A stretch of DNA of 64,000 bases from RUG11462 sp045649405 (GTDB lineage Bacteria > Bacillota > Clostridia > Oscillospirales > Acutalibacteraceae). The notes beneath the pieces were generated by a model. The model made no database searches. It was given only the letters and a program-made list of their open reading frames with translations, and was not told where the DNA came from. The translations under genes and the position numbers were made by a program. The stretch is from assembly GCA_045649405.1 (NCBI GenBank), contig JAZRPW010000056.1, positions 1 to 64,000 on the forward strand, written 5' to 3'. This document shows positions 33,981 to 43,355 of the stretch, piece after piece (position 1 is the stretch's first letter; each line of letters begins with the position of its first letter).

Positions 33981-35810
33981 TTGTTGAAAGAAAAGCTTGA
34001 GATTTTACAGAAAAAAGCGTTATCTCTTCCAATGTTGCCAGGTGTTTATATTATGCGCAACGCTCAAAAAGAGGTAATTTATATCGGTAAAGCCAAGGCC
34101 CTGAAAAACAGGGTTTCTTCTTATTTTGCGTCTCAAGAAAATTTGTGGATAAAAGTTAGACAGATGGTTAACAATGTCGAAGACTTTGATTATATAATTT
34201 GCGACAGTGAGTTTGAGGCACTTGTTTTAGAATGTTCGTTGATTAAACAATATATGCCAAAATACAACATCCTTTTAAAAGATGATAAGGGCTACAATTA
34301 CATTAGCATTTCAAATGATGAATATCCAATTTTAAAAGCTGTTAAACAAATGCCTAAAGATGAAAAGGTGTTAGGTCCTTATTATTCTAGTTTTTATTTG
34401 AATAAAGCGTTGGCAGAAGCAAAGAAGATTTACAAATTACCACTTTGCACAAAGAAGTTTTCATCAAACACTTCTAGAAATGTTCGCCCTTGTCTTAATT
34501 ATTTCATTGGTCTTTGTTCAGCACCTTGTGCTGGCAAAATTTCAAAAAAAGATTATATTGAGTCAGTAAATGGTGCAATTGGTTTTTTGAAAAACGGCTC
34601 TAAAGAAACGTTGAAAACCTTGAAAGAGCAAATGCAAGTTTGTTCAGAGAATCTTGAGTTTGAAAAGGCTGCAAAACTAAGAGACAAAATTATATCGATT
34701 GAGAAGTTAGCAGAAACTCAAAAGGTGGTAATGTCAAAACACAAAGAGCAAGATGTTATTGGGTTTGTAAATGGCGATAAAAAAGACTGTTTTGAAGTGT
34801 TTAGATTTAAAAATTATAAACTTTGTGATGATGAGCATTTCTTGGTTGAAGACATTTTAGAAGCATCGCAAAAGCGTTCACAATTTATTGTTCAGTATTA
34901 TTCAATAAGAGAAGACATTCCAAAAAGAATTTTGGTTGATGGAGTTGTTGAAGATAAAGAACAAATTGAGCAAATGTTAACTGATAAGTCAGGGCATAAA
35001 GTTGAAATTATAATTGCACAAAAAGGCGAAGGCAAAAAGTTAGTTGAAATGTGTAAACTTAATGCTGCTGAACGTGTTTCTAAAATAGACGGTTTGTCAA
35101 TTCGTAATACTAAAGTGCTTGATGAGTTGCAATTGCTTTTGGGTTTGAAGTCGTTGCCAAAGTATATTGAGGCATATGACATTTCTAACACAGCCGGAAG
35201 CGATAACGTTGCAGGTATGATTGTTTATAAAGATGGTGTGCCTTTTAAAAAAGCTTATAAGCGTTTTGCAATAAAAACATTTGAAGGTCAAGATGACTAC
35301 GGCTCAATGAGAGAGGTGCTTTCTCGTAGATTTGAGAATTATGAAAAGCAAAAGGGAGAAGAGGGCTTTGGCATTTTGCCTGATTTGATTTTGCTTGACG
35401 GTGGCATTGGTCAATTAAATGCAGTGTTGCCAATTGTAGAAAAGTATGATTTTGCTGACAAAACTTTTGGTATGGTAAAAGACAATCATCATAAAACAAG
35501 AGCACTAGTAGGTAGATATGGCGAAATTGCTATTAAACCAACAAGGTCCGTTTTTAAACTTATTACATCTATTCAAGATGAAGTTCATAGATTTGCAATT
35601 GGTTATCATCACAAACGCCAATCAAAAAATCTTTTGACAATGCAACTAACTGAGATTGAAGGTGTTGGTGTTAAGCGTGCCAAAAGCTTACTCAAACATT
35701 TTGGTGATATAAATAAAATTGCAACAGCATCTGTTGAGGAATTGATGAATGCTGAAGGTATTACAAAAAAATGTGCAGAAAGTATTTATGCTTTTTATCA
35801 CGGCAACTGA
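33981..35810 (+). CDS. uvrC: excinuclease ABC subunit C
   Basis: Makes both incisions in nucleotide excision repair. 609 residues. GIY-YIG domain at the N-terminus (GVYIMRNAQKEVIYIGKAK, 21-39), UVR domain near 200-230 (ENLEFEKAAKLRDKI), an RNase H-like C-terminal nuclease domain (LILLDGGIGQLNAV) and a terminal helix-hairpin-helix pair. The start is a TTG, either 33981 or 33984, after AAGGAG; there is no ATG nearby in frame. Confidence 0.96.
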   Translation: MLKEKLEILQKKALSLPMLPGVYIMRNAQKEVIYIGKAKALKNRVSSYFASQENLWIKVRQMVNNVEDFDYIICDSEFEALVLECSLIKQYMPKYNILLKDDKGYNYISISNDEYPILKAVKQMPKDEKVLGPYYSSFYLNKALAEAKKIYKLPLCTKKFSSNTSRNVRPCLNYFIGLCSAPCAGKISKKDYIESVNGAIGFLKNGSKETLKTLKEQMQVCSENLEFEKAAKLRDKIISIEKLAETQKVVMSKHKEQDVIGFVNGDKKDCFEVFRFKNYKLCDDEHFLVEDILEASQKRSQFIVQYYSIREDIPKRILVDGVVEDKEQIEQMLTDKSGHKVEIIIAQKGEGKKLVEMCKLNAAERVSKIDGLSIRNTKVLDELQLLLGLKSLPKYIEAYDISNTAGSDNVAGMIVYKDGVPFKKAYKRFAIKTFEGQDDYGSMREVLSRRFENYEKQKGEEGFGILPDLILLDGGIGQLNAVLPIVEKYDFADKTFGMVKDNHHKTRALVGRYGEIAIKPTRSVFKLITSIQDEVHRFAIGYHHKRQSKNLLTMQLTEIEGVGVKRAKSLLKHFGDINKIATASVEELMNAEGITKKCAESIYAFYHGN

Positions 35811-35867
35811 TATATGGAAATAATTAGTTACAAAAACAAAAAATAAAAGGTAAATATCAAAAAAAGG

Positions 35868-35897
35868 TTGACAAACCATACCAAAAAATGCAATAAT
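35868..35897 (+). promoter_or_regulatory. promoter of rsmD-coaD
   Basis: TTGACA (35868-35873) and AATAAT (35892-35897), 18-bp spacing, about 38 bp before the rsmD ATG. Confidence 0.55.
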
Positions 35898-35934
35898 ATA
35901 ATGTGTATATTAGAGAGGTAGTTTTGAATTAATT

Positions 35935-36477
35935 ATGAGAATTGTCAGCGGTATTGCAAGAGGCAAGAAGTTGTGCACTCCACAAGGACTAGAAGTTAGA
36001 CCAACTATTGATAGAGTGAAAGAAGCGGTTTTTTCTTCTTTACAATTTGATATAGAGGGCAGACGAATTCTTGATTTGTTTGCAGGTTCTGGGCAACTTG
36101 GTCTTGAAGCATTAAGCAGAGGCGCAAAACATTGCAACTTTGTTGACAGCAGTAATTTTTCAATAGCATCAATTCAAGAGAACATTAAGAATTGTGGCTT
36201 TAATGAAAACAGTACAGTTAATTTTTGTGATTCATTTCAATTTCTAAAAAACACAGATTTAGAGTTTGATATTGCTTTTTTAGACCCACCTTATGATTTA
36301 GGACTTATTGATAAAGCTATGCCTGAACTCGTTTCTAAAATGAGTGATAGTGGTATAATAGTTTGTGAGCATACCGATAAAGGTGTTTTGCAAGAAAGTT
36401 ACGGTTGTTTTAAAAAGCAAAAAACTAAAAGATATGGAAAAGTTTATGTAACGTTCTATCGCAAATTGGAGGACTAA
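35935..36477 (+). CDS. rsmD: 16S rRNA m2G966 methyltransferase
   Basis: 180 residues. SAM-binding ILDLFAGSGQLGLEALSRGA (about 43-62) and the catalytic DPPYDLG (about 121-127), with N-terminal MRIVSGIARGKKL. Directly followed by coaD (2-bp gap), a conserved pairing. Confidence 0.95.
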   Translation: MRIVSGIARGKKLCTPQGLEVRPTIDRVKEAVFSSLQFDIEGRRILDLFAGSGQLGLEALSRGAKHCNFVDSSNFSIASIQENIKNCGFNENSTVNFCDSFQFLKNTDLEFDIAFLDPPYDLGLIDKAMPELVSKMSDSGIIVCEHTDKGVLQESYGCFKKQKTKRYGKVYVTFYRKLED

Positions 36478-36479
36478 AA

Positions 36480-36980
36480 ATGAGCGAGAGAATTGCGGTG
36501 TGCCCTGGTAGTTTTGACCCAATCACAAAAGGGCACCTTGATATTATTAAAAGAGCATCTTTGATGTTTGATAAAGTTATTGTGGTAACTTTAATAAATG
36601 CTGATAAAAAACCTTCGTTTAACGAAGAAGAACGTGTTGATATGATGAAACGTTCAATTGAAGAGTTGAATTTATCAAATGTTGAGGTTGACTCATATAG
36701 TGGCTTGCTTGCTGATTATACTAAAATGCACAAGGCGGTTGCTATTGTAAAAGGACTTCGAGCAGTTTCTGACTTTGAATACGAGTTTCAAATGGCTTTG
36801 CTTAACAAAAAGTTAAATCCAGATGCTGAAACTGTATTCTTTACAACAAGTTCAGAAAACTTGTACTTAAGTTCTTCGATGGTTAAGTCTATTGCAAGTT
36901 TGAACGGAGATATTTCTGATTTCGTTCCTGCTTGTATACATAATGATATTATAGAAAGATTACAAAAGAAAGGTGTGTAG
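36480..36980 (+). CDS. coaD: phosphopantetheine adenylyltransferase
   Basis: Fourth step of coenzyme A synthesis. 166 residues. Nucleotidyltransferase motifs CPGSFDPITKGHLDII (TxGH) and YLSSSMVKSIAS are in place, with KGLRAVSDFEYEFQMA between. Length is normal. Confidence 0.97.
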   Translation: MSERIAVCPGSFDPITKGHLDIIKRASLMFDKVIVVTLINADKKPSFNEEERVDMMKRSIEELNLSNVEVDSYSGLLADYTKMHKAVAIVKGLRAVSDFEYEFQMALLNKKLNPDAETVFFTTSSENLYLSSSMVKSIASLNGDISDFVPACIHNDIIERLQKKGV

Positions 36981-36985
36981 TATAA

Positions 36986-37453
36986 ATGAATATTGAAGAT
37001 TTACTCGATCAAATTGATGAAATGCTTGATAGCGCTTGGGGGTTTGCTGGTAAAAGCGTATTAAACGCAGATAAACTTCGTGATTATATTGATGACATTC
37101 GTCTTAATATGCCACAAGAAATCAAACAAGCAAGAAACGTTGTTGCTGAAAAAGCAGAAATCATCAACACTGCAAAAAGAGAAGCAGAGACTATTATTAA
37201 ATCTGCTGAAGAAAAAGCAAAAGCACTTGTAGCTGAAGAAGAAATTACAAGACTTGCTCAAGCTAAAGCGGTTGAGATTGTTAACGGTGCTCAAACAAAA
37301 TCTAAAGAGATGAGAAATGCAGCTCAAGATTTTGTTGATGAACTTATGAAAAAGACAGATGAAGAGTTGACTCAAACATTGGCAGAAGTTAGAAAGACAA
37401 GAGCTTCACTTCGTCAACAAAAACCTGTACCTTCTACAATTGAAAACAACTAA
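36986..37453 (+). CDS. coiled-coil protein following coaD
   Basis: 155 residues. The N-terminal 20 residues are acidic (IEDLLDQIDEMLDSAW), and a long Ala/Glu/Lys-rich helix occupies about 30-140, with heptad-like spacing. It resembles ATP-synthase-stalk-like or DivIVA-like scaffold proteins often placed after coaD in Clostridia, usually annotated as 'ATPase' on weak similarity. There is no ATP-binding motif here. Function unknown. It closes the rsmD-coaD operon before a strong terminator. Confidence 0.7.
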   Translation: MNIEDLLDQIDEMLDSAWGFAGKSVLNADKLRDYIDDIRLNMPQEIKQARNVVAEKAEIINTAKREAETIIKSAEEKAKALVAEEEITRLAQAKAVEIVNGAQTKSKEMRNAAQDFVDELMKKTDEELTQTLAEVRKTRASLRQQKPVPSTIENN

Positions 37454-37512
37454 TTTTAGAATTTATAGGTAAAAAACAAAACAGTCGAATTTTTGTTCTA
37501 TTAAAAAATGGT

Positions 37513-37548
37513 AACCAACCACAATATGTTGTGGTTGGTTATTTTTTT
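37513..37548 (+). terminator. terminator of the rsmD-coaD operon
   Basis: Perfect 12-bp stem aaccaaccacaa / ttgtggttggtt with loop tatg and a run of seven T. It separates this operon from the division cluster. Confidence 0.9.
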
Positions 37549-37604
37549 ATACATATTTTCTGCAAAAATTATGTTTTTTGCAGATTTTTTTATTTATATT
37601 TTAC

Positions 37605-37632
37605 TTGAAAATCCCTAAAAATAGTTTATAAT
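37605..37632 (+). promoter_or_regulatory. promoter of the mraZ division/wall cluster
   Basis: TTGAAA (37605-37610) and TATAAT (37627-37632), 16-bp spacing. The putative MraZ boxes begin 11 bp downstream of the -10. Confidence 0.6.
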
Positions 37633-37640
37633 GAACATAA

Positions 37641-37677
37641 AAGTGGTGCAAAAGTACATAATTGTGGTTGAAAGTGG
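37641..37677 (+). promoter_or_regulatory. putative MraZ operator (GTGG boxes)
   Basis: GTGG occurs at 37643, 37664 and 37674. Spacings of 21 and 10 bp put the boxes on the same DNA face. Two of them sit in near-identical surroundings (aagtggtgca at 37641 and 37672). MraZ is known to bind repeated G-rich boxes spaced 10 bp apart in front of its own gene. The expected box near 37653 is degenerate. Assignment by position and spacing. Confidence 0.6.
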
Positions 37678-37745
37678 TGCAAAATTGGCTAAAATCACTC
37701 AAAAATCAACCAAAACCACAAATTTTAAGAAAGGATATTACGGTT

Positions 37746-38183
37746 ATGTTAGGTTTGATGGGCGAATATCAACATAATATTGACAAAAAAGGTCGTATGT
37801 TTGTACCAGCAAAATTGCGTGATACATTAGGCGGCCCTGTTGTAATATCCAAATCAATTGATTTTAAACCATGTTTGTTTATTTATTCTGCAGAAGAGTG
37901 GGACAAGCTTGTGTCTAAAATCAACAATCAACCTTTTATTAAGGTTGCAGCACTTCAAAGACATTTGTTCTCAGGTGCTACTGAAGTTGAATATGACGCA
38001 CAGGGAAGAGTTTTGCTTCCAGCTGTGCTTAGAGAATATGCTGGACTTAAAGAGTCTGAACAAGCTGTTATCATCGGCGCTTCAAACAGAGTGGAAATTT
38101 GGAACTCGGATGAATGGGGAAAAGTTTCAGGCGAAATTACTCCAGAAAATATTGAACAAGCACTTTTAGAATGTGAGATTTAA
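37746..38183 (+). CDS. mraZ: transcriptional regulator MraZ
   Basis: 145 residues, the family length. Two SpoVT/AbrB-like halves: YQHNIDKKGRMFVPAKLRD and YDAQGRVLLPAVLREYA. It forms rings and autoregulates the division cluster. ATG 37746 is favoured; an in-frame earlier start (37662) would extend into the operator. The GAAAGGA ribosome binding site is 11 nt away, slightly long. Confidence 0.93.
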   Translation: MLGLMGEYQHNIDKKGRMFVPAKLRDTLGGPVVISKSIDFKPCLFIYSAEEWDKLVSKINNQPFIKVAALQRHLFSGATEVEYDAQGRVLLPAVLREYAGLKESEQAVIIGASNRVEIWNSDEWGKVSGEITPENIEQALLECEI

Positions 38184-38185
38184 TT

Positions 38186-39115
38186 ATGAGTAATTTTTCA
38201 CACATAAGTGTATTGCTTAATGAAACCGTTGATGGTCTGAATGTAAAACCAAACGGAGTTTATGTTGACGGTACAACAGGTGGCGGTGGTCACTCAAGTG
38301 TCGTTTTGTCAAAACTTTCAAACGAAGGTAAACTTTATTGTTTTGATAGAGACCCTGATGCTATTGAAACCTGCAAAGAAAAATTCAAAGACAATCAAAA
38401 TGTGGTTTTGATTAATAATAAGTATTCAACACTTAAAGTCGAACTTGAAAAATTAGGTGTTTCTAAAATTGATGGCTTGATGCTTGATTTAGGAGTTTCA
38501 TCTCATCAACTTGATACAAGAGAGCGAGGGTTTTCTTATCATTCAGATGCACCGCTTGATATGAGAATGAGCCAAAGTGGTACAACTGCGGCAGATATAG
38601 TAAATAGTTATTCTGCAAAAGAGTTAGCAAATATCTTCTTTATTTATGCAGATGAAAAGTTTTCTTTTAAAATTGCAGATGAAATTGTTAAAAGAAGAGA
38701 ACAAAAACCTATTACATCAACTTGCGAGTTGTCTGACATTGTTTCAGAGTGTTATCCAAACAAGTTTAAAAGAAACGGACACCCAGCAAGAAAGGTATTT
38801 CAAGCGTTAAGAATTGCTGTTAATGATGAAATGGGCGAAGTAGAAAAGGGTATTGAAGATGCATTTTCAATGTTGAATCCAGGTGGAAGATTATCAGTAA
38901 TTACCTTCCATTCAATAGAAGATAGATTAGTAAAACAAAAGTTTTTATCTTTTACAAAAGGTTGTACCTGCCCACCAGATTTTCCGGTTTGTGTTTGTGG
39001 TAACAAACCAAAAGCAAAATTAATTAACAAAAAACCAATTGTTGCAACTGATGTTGAATTAGAGCATAACGCTCGAAGCAGAAGTGCAAAATTAAGAATT
39101 CTTGAAAAAATCTAA
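38186..39115 (+). CDS. rsmH: 16S rRNA m4C1402 methyltransferase
   Basis: 309 residues. SAM motif YVDGTTGGGGHSS near the N-terminus, LMLDLGVSSHQLDTRERGFSY, and a late Cys cluster CTCPPDFPVCVCG as in the family. It follows mraZ by 2 bp, the standard order. Confidence 0.97.
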   Translation: MSNFSHISVLLNETVDGLNVKPNGVYVDGTTGGGGHSSVVLSKLSNEGKLYCFDRDPDAIETCKEKFKDNQNVVLINNKYSTLKVELEKLGVSKIDGLMLDLGVSSHQLDTRERGFSYHSDAPLDMRMSQSGTTAADIVNSYSAKELANIFFIYADEKFSFKIADEIVKRREQKPITSTCELSDIVSECYPNKFKRNGHPARKVFQALRIAVNDEMGEVEKGIEDAFSMLNPGGRLSVITFHSIEDRLVKQKFLSFTKGCTCPPDFPVCVCGNKPKAKLINKKPIVATDVELEHNARSRSAKLRILEKI

Positions 39116-39136
39116 AACAGAAAGGAACGAACAAAA

Positions 39137-39550
39137 TTGGCATACAATAACAATGCTTATGATTTAGAAAGATTTGCTCCAAGAGCACCTAAACAAGCTC
39201 CGAAAAGAGCTGTTATTAAAAACTTTCCTAAAAATCAACCAAAAACAAATGCTAAAAAAAGCATAGTTGTAAATACAATTATAGCGATTGCTGTTGTAGC
39301 AATGGTTTGTTTCAATATATATCTTAGAACTGAGATTAACGATACTAACAAAGCGATTAGACAAGCTAATAAAGAAATAGAAACACTTAATAGTGTTAAA
39401 ACACAACTTAATGTTGAAATGGAAAATTTAGTTTCTTATGCAACACTTGAACAACAAGCTAATGCACTTGGCATGCAAAAACGCAGCAAATCTCAGGTGC
39501 ATTATATTGACACATCTTCTGATGATTATGTGGAGATAATTAAACATTAA
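39137..39550 (+). CDS. ftsL: FtsL-like division protein
   Basis: 137 residues. A basic, Pro/Lys-rich cytoplasmic tail, one membrane helix (about 45-64: IVVNTIIAIAVVAMVCFNIYL) and an extracellular coiled coil (about 67-115) fit the FtsL/DivIC architecture. It is placed where ftsL always sits, between rsmH and the PBP. FtsL sequences are poorly conserved, so context carries weight. Starts with TTG at 39137 after AAAGGA. Confidence 0.8.
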   Translation: MAYNNNAYDLERFAPRAPKQAPKRAVIKNFPKNQPKTNAKKSIVVNTIIAIAVVAMVCFNIYLRTEINDTNKAIRQANKEIETLNSVKTQLNVEMENLVSYATLEQQANALGMQKRSKSQVHYIDTSSDDYVEIIKH

Positions 39551-39591
39551 AAATCATTAACATAGTAAAGGTATTAATATTATATAATATA

Positions 39592-39620
39592 AACGAGGGT
39601 TAAAATTAACTCTCGTTTTT
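39592..39620 (+). terminator. intrinsic terminator-like hairpin between ftsL and ftsI
   Basis: Stem aacgagggtta / taactctcgtt (one G-T pair) with a short loop and five T, inside the 116-bp gap between ftsL and the PBP gene. It could attenuate transcription into the rest of the cluster. Confidence 0.65.
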
Positions 39621-39666
39621 GCCGAATTTAAAGAGATATAATTTTTGAAAGGAGATTGCGAAAGTT

Positions 39667-41895
39667 ATGGCAAAAGGATCTGTGAACAATTTAATTAAAA
39701 GAGCATTGGCAATCTTGTTTCTCTTTATATTTGTTGGTTTTGGGTTGGTTGGATATGGTCTTGTTAAAACTATTATTATTAATGGCGAAGAATATGCAAA
39801 AAAAGCCGAACAACAACAACTTCAAGACATTGTTACTAAAGCAAAACGCGGAGATATTTATGATAGAAATATGAATGTTTTGGCTACAAGTGCTACCGTT
39901 TGGCAGGTTTACGCATCACCAAATAGCATTGATAGTGATGAAAAACCTTTGATTGCAGAAAAGTTAGCAAAACTTTTAGATATGAAGGTTAAAGATGTTA
40001 GAGAAAGACTTGAAAAAAATACAAGTTATCAAAACATCGGTAGCCCGGTTGAACAAGAAACTGCAGTAAAAATCAGAGAGTTTATTTCAAAAAATGAACT
40101 TGGTGCAGTTATTGGACTTTCTGAAACTAACGAAAGATATTATCCGAATGATAGTTTGGCATCAACAGTTTTGGGCTTTGTTGGTACAGACAATCAAGGT
40201 CTTGTTGGTATTGAAGCACAGTATGATAGTGACCTTACTGGTACAGAAGGTAGAGTTATTGCAGCAAAAACACCTGCTGGCGCAGAGTTGCCATTCTCTT
40301 ATGAAAAGGTTGTTGATGCACAAGAGGGTAATTCGTTGGTTTTAACAATTGATGAGTACATTCAGTCGGTTGTTGAAAAACATTTGGAAGAAAACGTTGA
40401 ACAAAACAATGTAGGCAATAGAGCAGCATGTATTGTAATGGATGTTAATTCTGGTGAAATTCTTGCAATGGCAACCAAACCAGACTTTGACCCAAACGAA
40501 CCTTTTACAATTACTCTTGAAAAAGAAGTAAATAAAGAAATTAAAAAATTGAAAGAAAGCGGCGAATATTCAGAAGAGAAGGAAAGTGAGATTAAATCAC
40601 TCGCTTTGCAAGAACAGTGGAGAAATAAAGCAGTTTCTGATATTTACGAGCCAGGTTCAGTATTTAAAATCATTACTGGTTCAGCAGCGTTAGAAGAAAA
40701 AACATTGTTTGATAGTGACACATTTAGTTGTCCTGGATATATACAAATTGCAGATAGAACTTATAAGTGTTCAAATCGTGATGGTCATGGTCACCAATCA
40801 TTAGCGCAAGCATTTATGAATTCTTGCAACCCTGCTTTTATTACAATAGGTCAACGCCTTGGTTCACAAAACTTTATGAAATACAGAAAGGCATTTGGTC
40901 TTGAAGATAAAACTGGTATTGATTTGCCAGGCGAAGCATCTTCAAGCACACACAACGCTCAACTTATGAGCCAAGTTGAATTGGCATCAGAGAGTTTTGG
41001 TCAAACTTTAAAAATCACACCAATTCAATTAATAACAGCAATTTCTGCTGCGGTAAATGGTGGTTATGTTTATCAACCACACATTGTAAAACAAATTCAA
41101 ACTCAAGATGGAAATGTTGTTGAAAACATTGATTCAACATTGATTAGACAGGTGATTTCTGAAGAAACTTCAAAAGCAATTTGTGGTTATTTAGAAAACG
41201 TTGTTAGTGAAGGTACTGGTAAAAACGCTTATATTCCAGGTTATAGAATTGGTGGTAAAACTGGTACTGCAGAAAAAATTGATATTGCTCAAGAAGAGGG
41301 CGAATATAAAAAATATATTTGTTCTTTTGCAGGAATTGCTCCTGCAGATAAACCTGAAATTGCAATTTTGATGCTTATTGATGAGCCAGGTGTAGCAAGC
41401 CCTTACGGTGGTACACTTGTTGCTCCTTCGGTTGGTAAAATGTTTGAAGAAATTTTACCTTATTTAGGTGTAACACCAAGTTATACTGATTTAGAAGCAG
41501 AAGAATTGGCAGTTTCAACACCAAATGTAATTGGTTATTCAAAAGAAAAAGCAGTAAAATCAATTGAAAGCTTAGGTCTTGAGTGTTCAGTTGTCGGAGA
41601 TGGTGATAAGATTGTTTCACAAACGCCATCTGGTGCTTCAACAATTCCGGCAGGCGGTAAGGTAGTTTTATATACTGATGGAAATGAAGAAAAGAAAAAA
41701 GTTACAGTACCTGATTTTACTGGTTATACCGTTTCGCAAGCAAATCAACTTGCAACCGATTATGGTTTAAATATGTACATCAATGGAAATACTACTAATT
41801 CAACAGCTTATTCGCAGTCAATTGAGGCAGGAAAGTCTGTTGAAGCCGGAACTGTTATTACAGTTAGTTTTAGAGAAGCAGTTAATGTTGAGTAA
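39667..41895 (+). CDS. ftsI: class B penicillin-binding protein with two PASTA domains
   Basis: 742 residues. Membrane helix about 12-34, dimerisation domain, then a transpeptidase with SVFK (about 331-334), SCN (about 390) and KTGT (about 532-535). Two C-terminal PASTA domains (about 615-675 and 678-740) are found. This is the FtsI/SpoVD-type cross-linking enzyme of the septum; PASTA tails are usual in Firmicutes. FtsI and SpoVD cannot be told apart from the sequence alone. Confidence 0.95.
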   Translation: MAKGSVNNLIKRALAILFLFIFVGFGLVGYGLVKTIIINGEEYAKKAEQQQLQDIVTKAKRGDIYDRNMNVLATSATVWQVYASPNSIDSDEKPLIAEKLAKLLDMKVKDVRERLEKNTSYQNIGSPVEQETAVKIREFISKNELGAVIGLSETNERYYPNDSLASTVLGFVGTDNQGLVGIEAQYDSDLTGTEGRVIAAKTPAGAELPFSYEKVVDAQEGNSLVLTIDEYIQSVVEKHLEENVEQNNVGNRAACIVMDVNSGEILAMATKPDFDPNEPFTITLEKEVNKEIKKLKESGEYSEEKESEIKSLALQEQWRNKAVSDIYEPGSVFKIITGSAALEEKTLFDSDTFSCPGYIQIADRTYKCSNRDGHGHQSLAQAFMNSCNPAFITIGQRLGSQNFMKYRKAFGLEDKTGIDLPGEASSSTHNAQLMSQVELASESFGQTLKITPIQLITAISAAVNGGYVYQPHIVKQIQTQDGNVVENIDSTLIRQVISEETSKAICGYLENVVSEGTGKNAYIPGYRIGGKTGTAEKIDIAQEEGEYKKYICSFAGIAPADKPEIAILMLIDEPGVASPYGGTLVAPSVGKMFEEILPYLGVTPSYTDLEAEELAVSTPNVIGYSKEKAVKSIESLGLECSVVGDGDKIVSQTPSGASTIPAGGKVVLYTDGNEEKKKVTVPDFTGYTVSQANQLATDYGLNMYINGNTTNSTAYSQSIEAGKSVEAGTVITVSFREAVNVE

Positions 41896-41909
41896 GAAAG
41901 GGAAACAAA

Positions 41910-43337
41910 ATGAAATTTTCAGAATTATATAATGTTGGAAATTTAAAAATTGATGATTTTGATGTTAAAGGCGTATTCTGTGATTCACGCAAAGTTGTAA
42001 AAGATTCAATTTTTGTGTGTATTGTTGGTGCTGCAATGGATGGCCACAATTTTGCAAAATCTGCTTATGAAAATGGTGCTTCGGCAATTTTTTGTGAAAG
42101 AGATTTAGGTCTTGATAATCAAGTAATTGTTGAAGATACAAAACAAGTTTATGCAGTTTTGTGCGCAGCATATTTTGGCAATCCTGCAAAGAAATTGAAG
42201 TTGATTGGTGTTACTGGCACATCAGGCAAAACATCAGTAACTTACATTGTTAAAAACTTGCTTGAATCTCAAGGTAAAAAAGTAGGTCTTATTGGTACAA
42301 TTCAAAATATAATTGGCACAGAAACTTTGCCTGCAAAAAACACAACACCTGATGCCTATGAGTTACAGTCTTTGTTGTCTCTTATGCACAAAGCAGGATG
42401 TGAATATGTTGTAATGGAAGTTTCTTCACATGCTCTTGAACAAAAAAGAGTTTTTGGCCTTGAATTTGAATGTGCTATTTTCACAAACCTTACTCAAGAC
42501 CATCTTGATTATCACATTACAATTGAAAATTACTTGCAAGCAAAATTAAAACTTTTCAAAATGACTAAATACGCTGTTGTAAATCTTGATGACGAATATG
42601 CAAACAGAGTAATTGATGCTTGCGATTGCCCTGTTGTTACTTTCTCGACAGAGAAAAATGAAGCAAATTACACAGCTAAAGATATTAAATTTATGCCAAC
42701 TGGTGTAACATATCAATTTGTTACAAATTGCAATATTGGTAGAGTTAAAATGTCAACACCTGGCATTTTCTCGGTTTATAATAGTATGGCTGCAGGGATT
42801 GCTGGATTGTTAGTTGGTATGGAATTTAACGATGTTGTGGAAGGACTTTGTCAAGTTCCTGGTGTAAAGGGAAGAGTTGAACTTGTTCCTTGTGAAAAAG
42901 ATTTTAGCATTGTTATTGACTATGCACACACTCCAGATGAAATTGAAAATGTCTGCAATATGTTTAATAAAATCAAAAAAGGTAGATTAATTACTGTTTT
43001 TGGTTGTGGTGGTGACAGAGATACCACAAAAAGACCAATAATGGGTGAACTTGCTTCAAGATTGTCAGATTATGTTGTTGTAACTTCTGATAACCCAAGA
43101 AGCGAAGAACCACTTAGTATTATTGATGATATTTTGGTTGGTGTTAAAAAACACAAAACTCACTATAAAGTATTAGAAAACAGAGAAGAGGCAATTGAAT
43201 TTGCAATTAAACTTGCAAAACAAGATGACATAGTGCTTTTGGCTGGCAAAGGCCATGAAACCTATCAAGTTTTAAAAACAGGCACAATTCATCTTGATGA
43301 GCGCGAAGTTGTTGCAAAAGTGCTTTCTCAAATGTAA
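41910..43337 (+). CDS. murE: UDP-MurNAc-tripeptide synthetase MurE
   Basis: 475 residues. P-loop GVTGTSGKTSVT (about 99-110). The substrate motif reads SDNPRSEEP, where DNPR indicates meso-diaminopimelate rather than lysine as the third residue. Adds the third amino acid of the stem peptide in the cytoplasm. Followed by mraY, with no murF in between. Confidence 0.96.
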   Translation: MKFSELYNVGNLKIDDFDVKGVFCDSRKVVKDSIFVCIVGAAMDGHNFAKSAYENGASAIFCERDLGLDNQVIVEDTKQVYAVLCAAYFGNPAKKLKLIGVTGTSGKTSVTYIVKNLLESQGKKVGLIGTIQNIIGTETLPAKNTTPDAYELQSLLSLMHKAGCEYVVMEVSSHALEQKRVFGLEFECAIFTNLTQDHLDYHITIENYLQAKLKLFKMTKYAVVNLDDEYANRVIDACDCPVVTFSTEKNEANYTAKDIKFMPTGVTYQFVTNCNIGRVKMSTPGIFSVYNSMAAGIAGLLVGMEFNDVVEGLCQVPGVKGRVELVPCEKDFSIVIDYAHTPDEIENVCNMFNKIKKGRLITVFGCGGDRDTTKRPIMGELASRLSDYVVVTSDNPRSEEPLSIIDDILVGVKKHKTHYKVLENREEAIEFAIKLAKQDDIVLLAGKGHETYQVLKTGTIHLDEREVVAKVLSQM

Positions 43338-43355
43338 AAAAGGGAGGAAAAAGGT

